In this document: piece after piece, positions 1 through 12,684 of the stretch | Numbering within the stretch: position 1 is the stretch's first letter | How the letters are laid out: each line of letters begins with the position of its first letter | The notes under the pieces: model-generated | Told to the model about the DNA's origin: nothing | The model's input: the letters and a program-made list of their open reading frames with translations, nothing else | Databases searched by the model: none | Source: Rhynochetos jubatus | Taxonomy: Eukaryota; Chordata; Aves; Eurypygiformes; Rhynochetidae | NCBI GenBank assembly: GCA_027574665.1 | Contig: CM050657.1 | Coordinates: forward strand, 25,770,700 to 25,834,699 | DNA length: 64,000 nucleotides | Direction of reading: 5' to 3' | Made by a program: the position numbers and the translations under genes

Positions 1-3000
1 GTGCTACTCGGCTGGCCCTCCCCAAGGCTGCTGCCCCTATGGCAAGGATGGTTTAATGACTACAGTTTACAACGGGGTTTATTGAGCTGCTAATTTAATT
101 TATGTTTAATATGGCAAACCAAGCCAACAGCATTCAGAATTTTACATCCTACTCAGCCATCCTCCTGCAGAAATTGCGACTTCCAGGGAACAGGCAGTGA
201 CTTAGGCTTCTCAGCCTGATCCTCATTTGCCCTATCATAGCCTAGCACTTGATGAATGGGTTCTAAATGGAATGGATATGTACGCAGGCAGGAACTGAGG
301 GCTCGCCCTGAGCTTAAAGGGACTCCTGGGCCAGCATGTGGAGAGTGTGTGGCTGGAGTCAGTCCCACAGCTGAAACTCAAGGAAGCCAAAGCAACCTGC
401 TCAATTGATTCTCCGCTGTTGGATGTAAAATTGTTCCTATTGCCAGCTTCTGGAAAATATGAAATTCCCTGAAACTCACCTTTCTCAGTGACCCTTGATT
501 TGTGTGAGTTCTGTGAAGGCATCTGATTTTTTTTTTTTACCCATATGCATTAGTCTTCTGCTTTCCAGTTGCACAAAGGTGTTTGATTTGCTACCCAAGA
601 AGGGATGAGGGAGAACACCACCATAGACAAGAGTGTTTCAAATCTCATTCTTAGAATTTTTCTTTGCAATAGATTAGTGCACAGGTTAAGGTTTTCTGAA
701 GAATTCTTCTCTGGTAATTTTCAAGGATTTTTTTCAAAGAAAGTAAACATGCTTTGGAATATAATGTAATGACTGGATATAATAGGGGTTAATAAAAGTT
801 TAAAACATTCCAATAACTCTAGTTTACAAAGTAAAAGCTATGAAGTCTTTGAACAAAAAAACTCCAAATACAAAATAGAGTGTTCTGCAGATAGCTCAAT
901 ACTGGCTAGGTAGAAACAGGTAAGAAAGGAAAATAAATCAGTGGACATCCTGCTTGATCCCAAATGTTTTCAATATTACAGATTACTTTGCATGATACAT
1001 CTGTGTGCTCCTGTATACTGGTAAATCAATTGCCTTGTTTCTAAACCTGGGATTACGCTTCATTGGAAAGCTTTACTTCACCAAATGCCTGAGGGATTAA
1101 GAGAATCCAGCCCTGCTCCCATTGAAGAAGTGTGAATGTAGTCCCCGTCTTTCAAGAATTCCCTAAAAGAAAAGAATTATCCCCATGGAAGAGGTCTGTT
1201 GTCCCTGGAAAGGGGAATGTGCAAGGAAGGTGATGGGAGTGGGAGGGAGATTTGAATGTTTTTACAATTTATCTTTGCATTCCATAAATGCATGCAAAAT
1301 GCTGAGGTTGACTATTAATGATAGAAATCCAGTTAAAGGATTTTTTCATTCACTGTATCTATACATTCTTCGGGAACGTAGAGAAATAATGGTAGAAATC
1401 CTATCCTCATTCCAAAGTGCACGTCTCATATCTTGTTGCTCTTCGTGCCCTAAGAACACTTTCTGGGTGTTATGGACTCTATTTTTAATTTGCTGACACC
1501 ACTCTTACACTGTTTATGTTAATTACATGTACTTTTTGACCTCTTGCCCTTTTTGCCTTTCTCCTTTTGCTTGCAAAGGTCCATTGGGAGGGCTTAGTCA
1601 CATCACTTCTTTCTTTTTCCCTTTTGTTCTCTGCCACTTTTTTGTTTTGGCTGTTAAAACAGCAATAAAGTAGATTTTGACAGCTTAGGGAATGACCTGT
1701 CCTAGTTTTGGTTTCCAGGGAAATAGGTTTCATAATTTGGCGGTACTGGCTGGCGACTCTGACCTTGGGACTCTGCTGGTTTAGTCCTCGTACAATTCCA
1801 CTGTGCACAACAGAGTTAGTTTTAGTATGCATAGGTATGCATCAGTTGAGAATCAGACACGCCGTTTTCCTGGGCTTTAAGGTTGACTGCCTTTAGTTAT
1901 TACACACCTTTACAGGAAGGGAGAAGGGGAAGATGCAATGAGCCTGACCTAATCCATTCTTCCACATGGAGAGTAGGGACAGAGAAAAATGTTTTTCTTA
2001 AATTCTTTCCCTCTGCCCTTCGAGGAGTCGGGTAGTCAGCTGTGACCTTTTGCCACTCCTGTTGTCCACTCACTATATTGAGTACAACACATTCAAAACC
2101 AATTAAGTAAATTAATGGAATAAAAAAACATCAAGGCAGTCAGCATCTTTATCAGGAAATTGCCAAGCTGCAACTCCAGCAATTTATGGAGTGTCCTGGG
2201 GAAACACTGCCTGGTTCTGCTGCACTTCTCCTGCTGTCCATGCCTGCAGCCTTGCGCAGATGGACGGCATTGAGACCGTCACGGTCACTGCTGCGTGTGG
2301 TGTGAGAAGGGCAGGAGTAAAAATGAATGGAGCATCCCGTCTGAGCAAACAACCTGGACTTCTGTTCCTCCTTAAAATGAGGATAGACTAGAATAGAAAT
2401 ACCCTGAAGCAAAAAATAAAGAAAAAAGGGGGCATAAAAACCTGTAGCCGAAATAACATTTTTTTTTTTTTTTTAGTAAGTCTTTTCTGGTTTAGTGACA
2501 ACAAAGTGTGAAAACAGCTTGGGAATCTGTAGTACTGTAACTACTGCCTATGACTGATGCTTCTGGGGGAGGCTTTGGACTTTATGAAGGGCTCAGATTG
2601 TGCTGCAAGAGGCTTTCTGGAATTACTGTATTGCCAGACTTTCCTAGCAGGGACACAGCATACTCCAGCAATTTGCTGGAATTCCAGCTTTGCCGGAATG
2701 GCTCACTCCAGTTCTTTGAGAAAGTAAGGGTAAAGCACCAAACCCCATGTAATTAGGCATCACTCCCTCCTCAATATGATTGTAGGGGGAAAGTTTCAAA
2801 ACAAAGCTTTCCTTGTGCTCTCATTGACTGCTTTCTGCTGTTATCAGTTTGTACAACATTTAGGTTAAAGTTGTTTCTGTTTTTCCTTAGGATTTGCAAA
2901 GAACTCGTGTAAGACGGCTGTCTGTTTACAAATACTGGGGTAGAAAAGCTGTAGTAATAACGGGCACCCATGTCATATTTACCATAATGTGCCATGAATT

Positions 3001-6000
3001 GCATTTTTGTTTATTTTCTGAGCCAAGACCTGCTCTGTGGAATGCGTTTGGCACTGGTGCTGTGTGCTGGTGCCACTACCTTCTGCTGGCTACGTAATAT
3101 AGTAAAGTGCTTTCTTATCCTCTTATTCTATGCCTCTCATCTGCACACAGTCTAGGCATTTATGTTTTACTGTGTATTGGTGGTAATATTAGGGAAAAAA
3201 GGGTTTTTGAGCTCTCTTGAAATGAAAGGCTCTTATGCATTAGGTGTAATGGGCTTGTAGTGCTCACTGAAAAGTGAACCTCTCAGGTGATAAGGCCTGT
3301 CATTTCAGATTGAACAGAAAATAGCTGAAATCATGAAAGGCATTTGATGGTTTCTGTTCTTTCTCTTGCAAGTAAATAGAGAGTAGGAGGGCCTATTGCT
3401 AAGCAGATAAAGTTGTTATTGTCTTAGTACTGAAGAAACTGGAGTCAATAATCCTGACTCAGGGACTCTTGCCAGTGGTTTTGGTGGAGGATGGATTCTC
3501 CTGAGAGCCAGCTTAACAGTGTCATAGTAACCTTAACCATGAGCATGTTCAAGAAGTTCCTAGGTAAGCTTTCTCCTCTGACCTCACTGATTTAGTCAAT
3601 ATGTTGGCCAAGCCAGTGTGTTATGTATTGTCAGACACATAAACCCATGTCATCACTATAAATCATTGCCCTTCAATCCACAGGATGCTAGTGTAACTTG
3701 CAGAGAAGTTGTCTGCAGAGAAGACTCACTCCCCTGGCCTTGAAGTGCATATTGCTGGGAAAGGAAATGCCGGCATTGATGTCTCTGTCTGTGACAGTCA
3801 TTCATGTGGGAGAGACATGTGCAAGCACAGCCTTGCTTGTGTAAAATTACTGTATTTTAACCTAATTCTAGGTTCAAGGGGTGGAAACACGAAAGGCCTT
3901 CTACACTCTTGTTTCCCATGGGACTGTTCCCAGGGACTGACTTATGTAGGGCTATTGTTTTATAAGCATGTTCAAGCTCCTAGGAAAGTTGTGATTTTTT
4001 GTCTTCTGGCCCATCCAGGAAGAGAAAGCAGAAAAAGATGCATTTTATGTTACCTTTTTCTTTTCAATAATAGACTTAAGCTGAAAAATACGCAGTGCTA
4101 CTTGGTAATGCTTCATTTTTATTGAAAGGAAATATGATTGTGTGGATAGTTCAGTGTCTGTTTATGCTGTTTAGCAGTGCTGTGCAACTGGTTTATGTGC
4201 TTACAGTATACCAAACATGAACTACTCTTCATATTCTGTGCAATGAAGAAAGAGATTTTGGACACTCCAGAAATGAAGTGCTACCAGCCTCATTGTATTC
4301 TTCTCTGCTTTTTAGGGGGGATCGCCTTGCTTCTAATGTGAAGCTGAAGAGGATTGTGAATATTAAAAACGAGTATGGCCAGCTAGAGTTAAACATTCAG
4401 GATGAGACATTAACTTAAACCACATGTGAAAGGCAGCTGTTTCTGCTGAGGCTTTCATCAGTCTGTACTGGGAAGATTGGTGGGTTTTAATATGCGGTCT
4501 CAAGCAGAGCCAATAGAAATGTGTGGAAAATGTGTGTGAAATCAGTGTGTACCCATGGGGGGTCCATGGTGTTTCGTGCAGCATTTTATTTAATACAAAT
4601 AACGTTGATAATACCTATCTCATCACAAAATACCTTTATTTCACAGGCACCATCAAGCCAGGTGATCAGATAAATAGATCTGGTGAAGCACAGTTAATCC
4701 GTGCCTACATGCTAAGTCATGTCCCGTTTTTCTATTACTTGATTGGAACAAGCAGAAGGAGGAAGCCATGAACTAAAAATTCTCTGCAGAAAAATATGAG
4801 ACATCTGAGACTGGCTGGTCACAAAGCCACTGAAGACTGATGTTTCTGACTCAAACTCTTAATGCCACTTAACATTTACGTGCTAAGGATGACTATGGAT
4901 CAAAGAGCTGCTGAATCACAGCTGCTAAAAGAGAAACTGCTGTGCCTGTGAGCAGGGATGAGCAGATACTTGAAAGCTGATCTGTTAACAAAGTGTGTTG
5001 CATAAATTCATCCAAAGGAAAGGTTAAGGGCTAGGGAAAGTCCGCTACTAGGCATGAGGAGAGCCAGACTTTTCTTGGCATGGGAGCTGAAGGCACTGGT
5101 GATGTTTAGTGCTCAAATGTGTTTCTGACAGAATGGTGCCTGAACACTGTACAGATGTCACAGTGCCCTAATTAACTACATGTGCAGCCAGTACAAATGT
5201 GAAGCTGGGATCCTGGGAGCCTTGCAGGCAAAGCCTTCCTAAAGGTGTGCTAAAGGAAAGCCTTCCGCTGACTGTGCCAGGAGGAGATGTGATAAGCCTT
5301 TCCCAGCTGGAAATCCCTCCTGTACATGTGTGTACAATGATAATGTACCAATTCGGTAATAACAGTAGAGCAGAACTTGAACAGGAAGGGAAGAGATCCA
5401 GATTCACAGAAGTTCTGCCCTTGTGCGTAGGCATGATAGGATCTGGTAGACATAAAGGACAGCTTTAGAGTAGTTTTTCACTTAGTACAAAGACAGCTTG
5501 AGTAAAAGGAGAGAAATAGGAGACCAAAGGAGGTGGTGGAGGCTTATTAAGTGCGATTTTTTTTTAACCCCGATAAGCGATAAAAGTGACTCAGACTTTA
5601 TCAGCTTTCTGTAATTTTCAGAAGCATGAAAGGAAGTAAAAGTAGCAAAGAGGCAAAGGTTCATTTTGTAATGACAGTCTTTGAGAGACTCATTTTGTTT
5701 GAACAGACTTATAACCAGAGAACAAATGGAGGAGAGGTCAGGGAACAAAACTCTGTTGATTCCATACAGGAAAAGTTGGAGGGAAGAACTGAAAGGTAAA
5801 CACGGTTACAACTCAAGCAGGAGAAAGTGTGGTCTGTTGAAAAAGGCAGGGGAATGGCAGTGTGGATTCTTAGTTTCTGCTTATACCTCAGGAAATCACA
5901 GGGGAGCAGAACACTGATGCGCTGTTGAATAAAACAGAAAAGAATGCCTTGTAAAGTGCATGTCACTCCTTAGTGAAGCACTGTATTATAGCAGGAGATT

Positions 6001-6605
6001 ATTAAACTGTGGAACAGGAGTGCCCACACCACTATTCCTTGTAGACACTGGAAAAAAACCCAACATGCCACAAACCTATTCTGCCTATATTGGATGGCAA
6101 GAATTCCCCTTTGGGTGCAGATACAGTAATAGTTGTCATAACAGCAGGTCCAAAAGGGGAAAAGATTTCATTGATGATTTTCAAACACAATTAAATCAAT
6201 GTTAGCACAAGTGCATGCAATCACTTGGAGAAAGAGCCGTTTCACCTACTGAAGATCCTCAAATGAGCATTTGATATGTGAAACTTGTTCAGCCTTGGCA
6301 CGCAGGCTTGCCTAAGGGGATGTGCTGTAACACAGCAGCCAGAAGCTTGGAACCCTTGTGAGATCTTCACTTGGCAGCCCTCAAAAGCAGTGCAAACAGA
6401 CTGATGTTTCTTAACCTCAGAAAATCAGCAGCAACAGTGATGAACAGCATCAAACATAAGCTCTCCTTTCCACCAAACATGCTGTGAAAAGACTTAACAA
6501 GAACTAAAGAGCTTCCTGCAGGGGGCTGTCTAATTCCCATCAAAGTCATCTCCTGGAGGGTAAAGGAAAATGAGGGAAGGTTTATTGCTTGCACTGATTT
6601 TCTTT
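1..6605. other. Unique noncoding sequence, no gene seen
   Basis: I see no supported gene here. Reading frames are short (138 codons at most, at 3709-4125 on the plus strand) and match no family I recognise. The sequence is AT-rich and CpG-poor, with short T runs near 529-538 and 2460-2475. No CR1 terminus or tRNA-like element is visible. It could be intronic or intergenic. The sequence alone does not decide. Confidence 0.6.
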
Positions 6606-6644
6606 CCCCCCCCCCCCCCCCCCCCCTTTTTTTTTTTTTTTCCT
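6606..6644. repeat. C22 T17 homopolymer tract
   Basis: About 22 consecutive C bases are followed directly by about 17 T bases, inside a wider pyrimidine-rich stretch ending near 6652. The opposite strand is an uninterrupted A/G run. Such homopurine-homopyrimidine tracts can form triplex DNA, and a 22-base G run can form a quadruplex. Both are general properties and are not shown here. The exact lengths are likely to be uncertain or polymorphic. Confidence 0.9.
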
Positions 6645-9600
6645 TCCCTTTACTCAGTCATGCTTCTGGCAGAAAAATAAGATCAGTTTGAGCAGCTTTC
6701 TCTCTGAACCTCACTGCTAGTGCCAGCCCTCTTCCCTGATACCTATAGCAATAGAGCAGACTGTCCTGTCTGGAGTATTGTCGTTTGTCCATATGGGTCA
6801 CAGAAGAGCAAAAAAAAAAGCCACAGTATGATTACATGCAAACTTGGGTTTGGACAAAATTTTTCCCTTTGTTTCAAAACTCTCTACAGAGGTAATTAAA
6901 CTGAACTAGAATTGTAAATGGGACTGGATAAATACCTTGACAGTATTAATGTATTGGATTATTTTTGTCTCTTTACTTTTCTTACAAATTGTTCTGGAAA
7001 TAGACAGGTTGTTCATCTTAGATGTGTCTGTTCAGAATATTCGAGGAAATTTAATGCATTTGTAATAAATTCAGTGCACAAATTTTCAGGTTTTATTGTA
7101 TACCTGGTAACATTGTATATTTATATTTTTCAATTGGATGAACTTGGCTGCTTCAAATTATGTTTCCACTGCAAATACTAGCAATTTACTTTTCAAACCT
7201 GTTCTGCAATATCATCTAAAGGTACTTGTTTCAGAAGTATTTGTGCCAGATAAACTATTTTCTAGAATATTTGTGGAAATCAAATGTAGGGTGGGGAATA
7301 GGATTGGCCAGAAACAAAGTTAGTTTAGTCAGAAACTCAGAGAAATCTTGGCAGAATGTTGTTTATTGTTCTGTATGCACTATTTTGTTTGTTTGTTTGT
7401 TCTAAAGTAGTTAGTTGATGGCAGACGTCAGCTACTTTGTTTATTAGTAAAAATACCGTGAAGAGGTGTTACCTTCCAGATTTCAAAATAAAAAATAGCA
7501 GGGACATATTCTGGAATAAGTCAAGTTTTCTGTAGACTTGTTTTTCAGAGGGCAAGTGTCCTGTATTGTGTGGTGGTAACAAGATACTGGGCTTTGTTTA
7601 TTCACTAATTTGTTTTCATCACATTTTTCCAGTACTTCAAGATTATGATATAAATATTGTTTTCTGCTGAAAAGAGCAGAAATAGTGGTGTTCTATTTTT
7701 TTTTTCTTGAGCTGGATACCACACTGCTGGGATAATAGTCTTAATTTCCAAAGACTGATTACAGCTTCCACCTTAAACTATGAAAATTTTGTATCTTCTG
7801 GATCCTTCTGCCCTTGAATCTGGTGGTGTGTGTAGTAAAATCCCTCAACTGTAATTACAAATGAAGAGAAGTGCTAAGGAATGCATCTCAGACAACATTA
7901 GCGCAGGGCATGGAAGTGGTTCTAGGGAGATTTTGAAGACATGTCTTACTAAAGGTCCTTAATTTTGCATCCTCTCAGAGTTAATATAATGGTCAGACAA
8001 GAGGTAATTTTATATATGTAAATGTTTTGGCTGTTTGAAAATTAAGCTTATCCTTCAATTTTGGATCCAAATGCTAGAAGCAGACCTGCTGGGGTGCTCC
8101 TAAAATGATGAATTGACAAAAGTCCTAATAGGAAGGACTCAAAAAAAAAAACAAACCAAAATGAATTAGCTTGTCGAGACATGGCTAACATCATTGAGCT
8201 TATATATGTTTCATTAAACTTAGACTTGACAGCTTTATGAGGAAACAGTGGGGTTTGCAGTGTATTAAGAACCTGTAACACTGCCAAGGCTGATCAGGTC
8301 CTGTGCCATACAGCCTATTTATTAGACAAATATTTGCACAGTGAAAATGTCATTTTAAACGACTGGTTTGATAATTCTTTAAGCTTTTAAATGATCTGCA
8401 AAGTCTGAAAATTCTACTCTGGTGTCACAAAATCTAGTGGTACATTAGATAATCAAAGCAAATAAAAAAAGATGGGTTAAGCTTGGTTCCTAGATTGGGG
8501 ATTTTTTGGTGACTCCTGTGGCTTTTGTTACCCATCAGTATTCTGCCATGTTTGTTGGGGAACACAGCTGGAATTGGACCAATCTCTGTCCCCTCTGTTG
8601 CAGGTCCAGTTCGTGTTCTACATGTACATTCAGTTTACAGAGCACTTACTTAGATCCACATGTGTGCTCAGGTGGTGGATCTAAATATTTTCACGTTCAA
8701 ACTTGCCTTGTCTGCCTGAAAAATGAGTTACAGTGATGAATAAAATCAAGGCTATTTTCATAGTTTAGGTTTTTTTCATTGCCTACTGCAATATGAAGAA
8801 CACTATTAGCTCATATTTGTGCAGTGACAAGTTAGTGAGTCCATCAGAAATTAACAGTAAATTTATTGGCTATTTGTGTTTATCAGAATGATGCACCAGG
8901 TTCTTGTAATGTTTATCCCACTGCAACCTCACAATCTTGGCAATTTGGTAGGGAGAACCCAGACTCCGCTTAGTATATGCCTCTGACTATAACCAACATA
9001 GCAGTTAAAGGAGGTTAATAAGTAAATCTAGTTCCATTTGGCTGCATCTTAAACGGTGAAATCAGATTCCCTCTTGTTCCAGCTGCTGTGTAAGGCAAAA
9101 CTTGATATTTCCTTAACAGAACTGGAACCGAGACCTTCCATTTAATCCTTCCCCTTGTAGGTTTTACTTCTCTGATCCGTGACCTTATCTTGCTTTTTGC
9201 CCCTCTTCTCCACAAAAGTCAGTGGTCAGTTTGATCTTGGAAAGAAAGACAGATCACAACAAAAGAGGTCTATATCATACTGCTTATTCGGGAATGCAGA
9301 TCTGAAAAAGCTGATAGTGAACTGGAGAAACAGGGGAGCAAAGGCAAAATATTCTGAGAAAGAAGAGGTTAAAGAGATGAAAAGGCAGCAACAGCACCAA
9401 AAAAGATAAATACAGCAACTATTTTCCTCTCTTGTGTGTATTTAATGGAGAGGTTAGGACACAACAGGTGATATTTAGCAAATATCTGGAAGATAATCAG
9501 AATAAAATGGTTACAAAGAGATTTAAATAATGGCAAAGATACCCAGGTTCTGATTAAAAATAATATCATGTGTCACTAAGTACATGTTTCCTTTAGACTG

Positions 9601-9819
9601 TATATTAAAAAGAAAAAAGCCAAATTTCATAAATTCTCAAAACTGAATTTGCATATGACAAAGCAGTATTTGGCAATGTGAATGATCAGATTCAGGGACA
9701 GATGCCCTCCACAACATTTTAACAGTAACTGCAGCATAGCAATGTGTCAAGGCTGGGCAAAGAATTTACTGGGTTGAGAAGCAGGAAGGAAAAAAAAAAA
9801 AAATCTTGAAAATTGCATT
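6645..9819. other. Unique noncoding sequence with one hairpin
   Basis: No gene is supported. There is a short TTTG run near 7385-7400 and a perfect 10-bp inverted repeat at 8650-8684, listed separately. All reading frames are under 90 codons. Confidence 0.55.
8650..8684. repeat. Inverted repeat, 10-bp perfect arms
   Basis: The arms ttagatccac (8650-8659) and gtggatctaa (8675-8684) are exact reverse complements around a 15-base spacer. No terminator or transposon context is evident, so it is recorded only as a structural motif. Confidence 0.7.
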
Positions 9820-9960
9820 AATGGAAACAGCAGGCAGGTGGCAATAACCAAATAGCTTTAATTGTCCAGGGAGCTCATGGGAATCAATTTGCTGTGATTA
9901 TTACCCACATGTTGTAAGGAAGAAATAGCAAATTAAATGGAATGACACAAATGGTAGTAA
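9820..9960. promoter_or_regulatory. Candidate conserved noncoding element
   Basis: This block has less simple sequence than its surroundings. It packs several homeodomain-type cores (gcattaatgg, tttaattg, aaattaaatg) beside an E-box-like caggtg and a ttattaccc run. That mix is typical of deeply conserved vertebrate enhancers. The call rests on composition only; no alignment was available. It may be ordinary neutral sequence. Confidence 0.2.
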
Positions 9961-12642
9961 ACTATACCATAGGATTCCCATAGAGAGCTCGCAGCAGTTC
10001 TGTCCTCAAGGACACAGTGGTTTAGGTAATTTTGTCCTGGAGAAAACAGAGTGGGGATGCCGGTCAGGCAACGAAACACAGTTATGATTAGTGCATACAT
10101 GCAGCCTAACCTAGCAAACCAGATGCATTTTGGTTTTGGGTAGACTAGAAAACTTACAGCTCCACGGTGTAGTAGATTGATTTCTCCTTTAGAACCCTCT
10201 CAGCATTATTTAATAGCTTACCCTGAAACAGCGTGTTGCTATTAACTTCCCTTCTTGATTTACAAAGCCATACTAGGGACCACTCTAGACCACCTATCTC
10301 CAGGCTTACTTGACCTAACAGAATGATAGTTTTCCCATCCCAGAAAGTTTTCTGCATTAAAAAAAAAAAAAAAAAAAAAAAGTTTCTAACTGAAATTTAA
10401 CTGAGACCTGCTGAGATTTGGAGAGAAGGCTCATTCGGAGCAGCTAGTACCCAACTAACTCACTTTATCCACAGAGGACATTGGTGTTGCACCTTCAAGC
10501 TTTTGGCTTGCCCAATTCAGAGGTGCATGAGGAACTCAGACTGGGATTTAGCTGACTAAACAGAGGCAATTAGTGCCACTGGAGGTGCCTTCAACTCTCT
10601 CATCTCACTTCCACTGCTGGGCACAGGTCACCTTCCAGGTCTGCAATTCTCTCTGTTATATCTGCAGAAAATGTGTCTCATGCAAGGTATTTGAAATGGC
10701 AGTAGAGTCCCCTACTTAGTCAGCTGAATGCTGTCTCAGCCTTCTGTATGCGACATGGATGCCTCAATCAATATATATTTTAGGCTCTTCAATAGGTTAC
10801 AGTTGCCTACAACAAGCTGCAGATGGTCTCTCAGGATATTTGCTATTGGCATTGCTCTATTCTGTGTAAATAAATATCCCTTGGTACAGGAAGGGCTGGC
10901 TTCCCAGACCAGAAGGTGAAGTATTTGCTGGGGATGTGAGAGATGGGTTTAAATGCCTGGTCTGAATCAGGCAGACCAAGTTAAAACCTGAATTTTCCAC
11001 ATCCTGAGGAAGTGCCTTAATCATTAGGCCTTCAGCTAATCACAGGCCCTGAGTTAACTCATGCCAGACTTTAATTATTTGAAAGTAATGCATTTCTGCA
11101 GACGAGCTTTGATTTTTAAAGAAATGGCCTTTCTAAAATGAAAAATCATTTTCAGTGAAAGAATCCTAACTAATTAGGACATTGATCGCTATGGGTCTCC
11201 CAGACAGGATATTCCCTCTTCTTTCAAAGGGGAACATTCAGAAAACAAGCACAGAGTTTGTTTTTGAAATGTAAGAATCGTAATGACTGGATCTCTGCTT
11301 CTGGAGAGAGAAACGCTTAAGACAGTGTAGAGTGGTTGGGGTGCCCAGCTAGAAAGTCCCATGCTGCTCAACCAGACTAATGTCACAATTCAGATCTGGG
11401 TACTTAGATTGCTCAAATGCCAGGCTTGCTGACTCTGCGCTATTGTTTGTCTGTTGGTTTATGTCCCTGGCACTTCCCCACATTTTCCACAGGGTAATAG
11501 CTAAATGTATTCCAGTGAAGCTTCTGTACAACAACCTTCAGCAAGAGGACCTGAATGGTGGTGCAAAATCTGCACAATCAATTTAAAACTAATCCTAGTT
11601 TATATCTGTGAAGTGTTATTTGTTATCTGTACAATATACAGGTTATTTAGCTTGCATGACAAGATACTAGGGCTAGTGGACACACTAAAAAGCACCCATT
11701 AACACCGAACTCTAATCTTCACTGTAATGGGATCAATTTATAGATTTGCTTCAGCATATAGATTTTGGAAAACTTGTTTTAGCATTCACACTGGGAGCAT
11801 ATTTAGACAGTATTACGCAGTTTTGATTTATGGCTCAATTAACTTAAAAAAATGCGAAGTAGTTTCAAAATAAACTTCATATACCACATTCTTCCAGTAA
11901 CTCATGTAACTCTCTTTCCTTACTCTTTTTAATATAAAATCCAAACCAAAATAAAACAAACACCTTCCCCTCTCTACTTCATTATCCTTTAAAATCAGTC
12001 TTATGGGCTAGACGTGTCCGGTGGTGAGTATTCTCTTATTCTCTTCACATGAATTTTCTGCATTAAATAAACAATTCTTAATTATAGCTACCACCTGTGG
12101 CAACTATCTGCCATTCTATAATAAGTGATAGCATGTGATTTTCAGAATATACAGTGAAGAATTTAGAAATGAAGTACTTGAATAACATATAAATTACCTA
12201 GTTTTGTATACCTTAGCAATTTTACATAGTTGGTATGACAGGTTACTCTACAATTTCATGCAGTAGGTAATATGCTAGTGTATGCTAATAACAACAGCAT
12301 TAGGCACAACCAGCCTCTCTGTGTTTGTCTAGAATACCTCTTGTTGTGAAAGCAAAAGTAGAGTTTGGAATTGAATTAACTGCTTTATGTTTTTACAATT
12401 GTTTATTCTGAAAAGGAAACAGAATGTAGGGGATAAGGAAATGAAAGGAAATAGATACCTGTTTTGGTTCTCTGAGTTATCTGCATGAATAAAGTCAGAC
12501 TCAGACTTTCATTATTGTCTTTTCTTAGTCACATGTGTTGATGTTTCTGACACAGAGGCCAAATCCTGGTACGAGCACAAAGATACTTGAGCCATGTAAT
12601 TAGATTCTCATCGGAATAGCACTCAGTTCACAAAAAGGACCA
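9961..12642. other. Unique noncoding sequence
   Basis: No gene is supported. An A23 run (10359-10381) is listed separately. Short frames at 10154-10357 (minus) and 11380-11586 (plus) resemble no known protein and look like chance frames. Confidence 0.55.
10359..10381. repeat. Poly(A) tract, A23
   Basis: A pure run of about 23 A bases. It could be the tail of an old retroposed sequence or simple microsatellite growth. The sequence upstream is not recognisable as a processed gene copy. Confidence 0.9.
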
Positions 12643-12684
12643 TAACGTCCTTCTTTTAAGGACGTTAAGTCCGTCTTTTAAGAA
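12643..12684. repeat. Perfect 10-bp hairpin overlapping a 22-bp-period direct repeat
   Basis: The arms taacgtcctt (12643-12652) and aaggacgtta (12658-12667) pair perfectly around a 5-base loop. In addition, 12647-12662 and 12669-12684 are direct repeats matching at 14 of 16 positions with a 22-base offset. The combination suggests local duplication or templated repair. No function is indicated. Confidence 0.75.

Noticed and set aside
2884-3097. Acceptor-like ttccttag followed by an open stretch
   Set aside because: No matching donor and no recognisable protein. Such acceptor-like sites are common.
3709-4125. Longest open frame, 138 codons, plus strand
   Set aside because: No domain, no homologue recognised, no splice or promoter context. 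Its length is plausible by chance over 64 kb in six frames.
8905-8985. Possible further MIR-like piece (tatcccactgcaacctcaca)
   Set aside because: Only one short segment resembles MIR. The order of other words does not hold.
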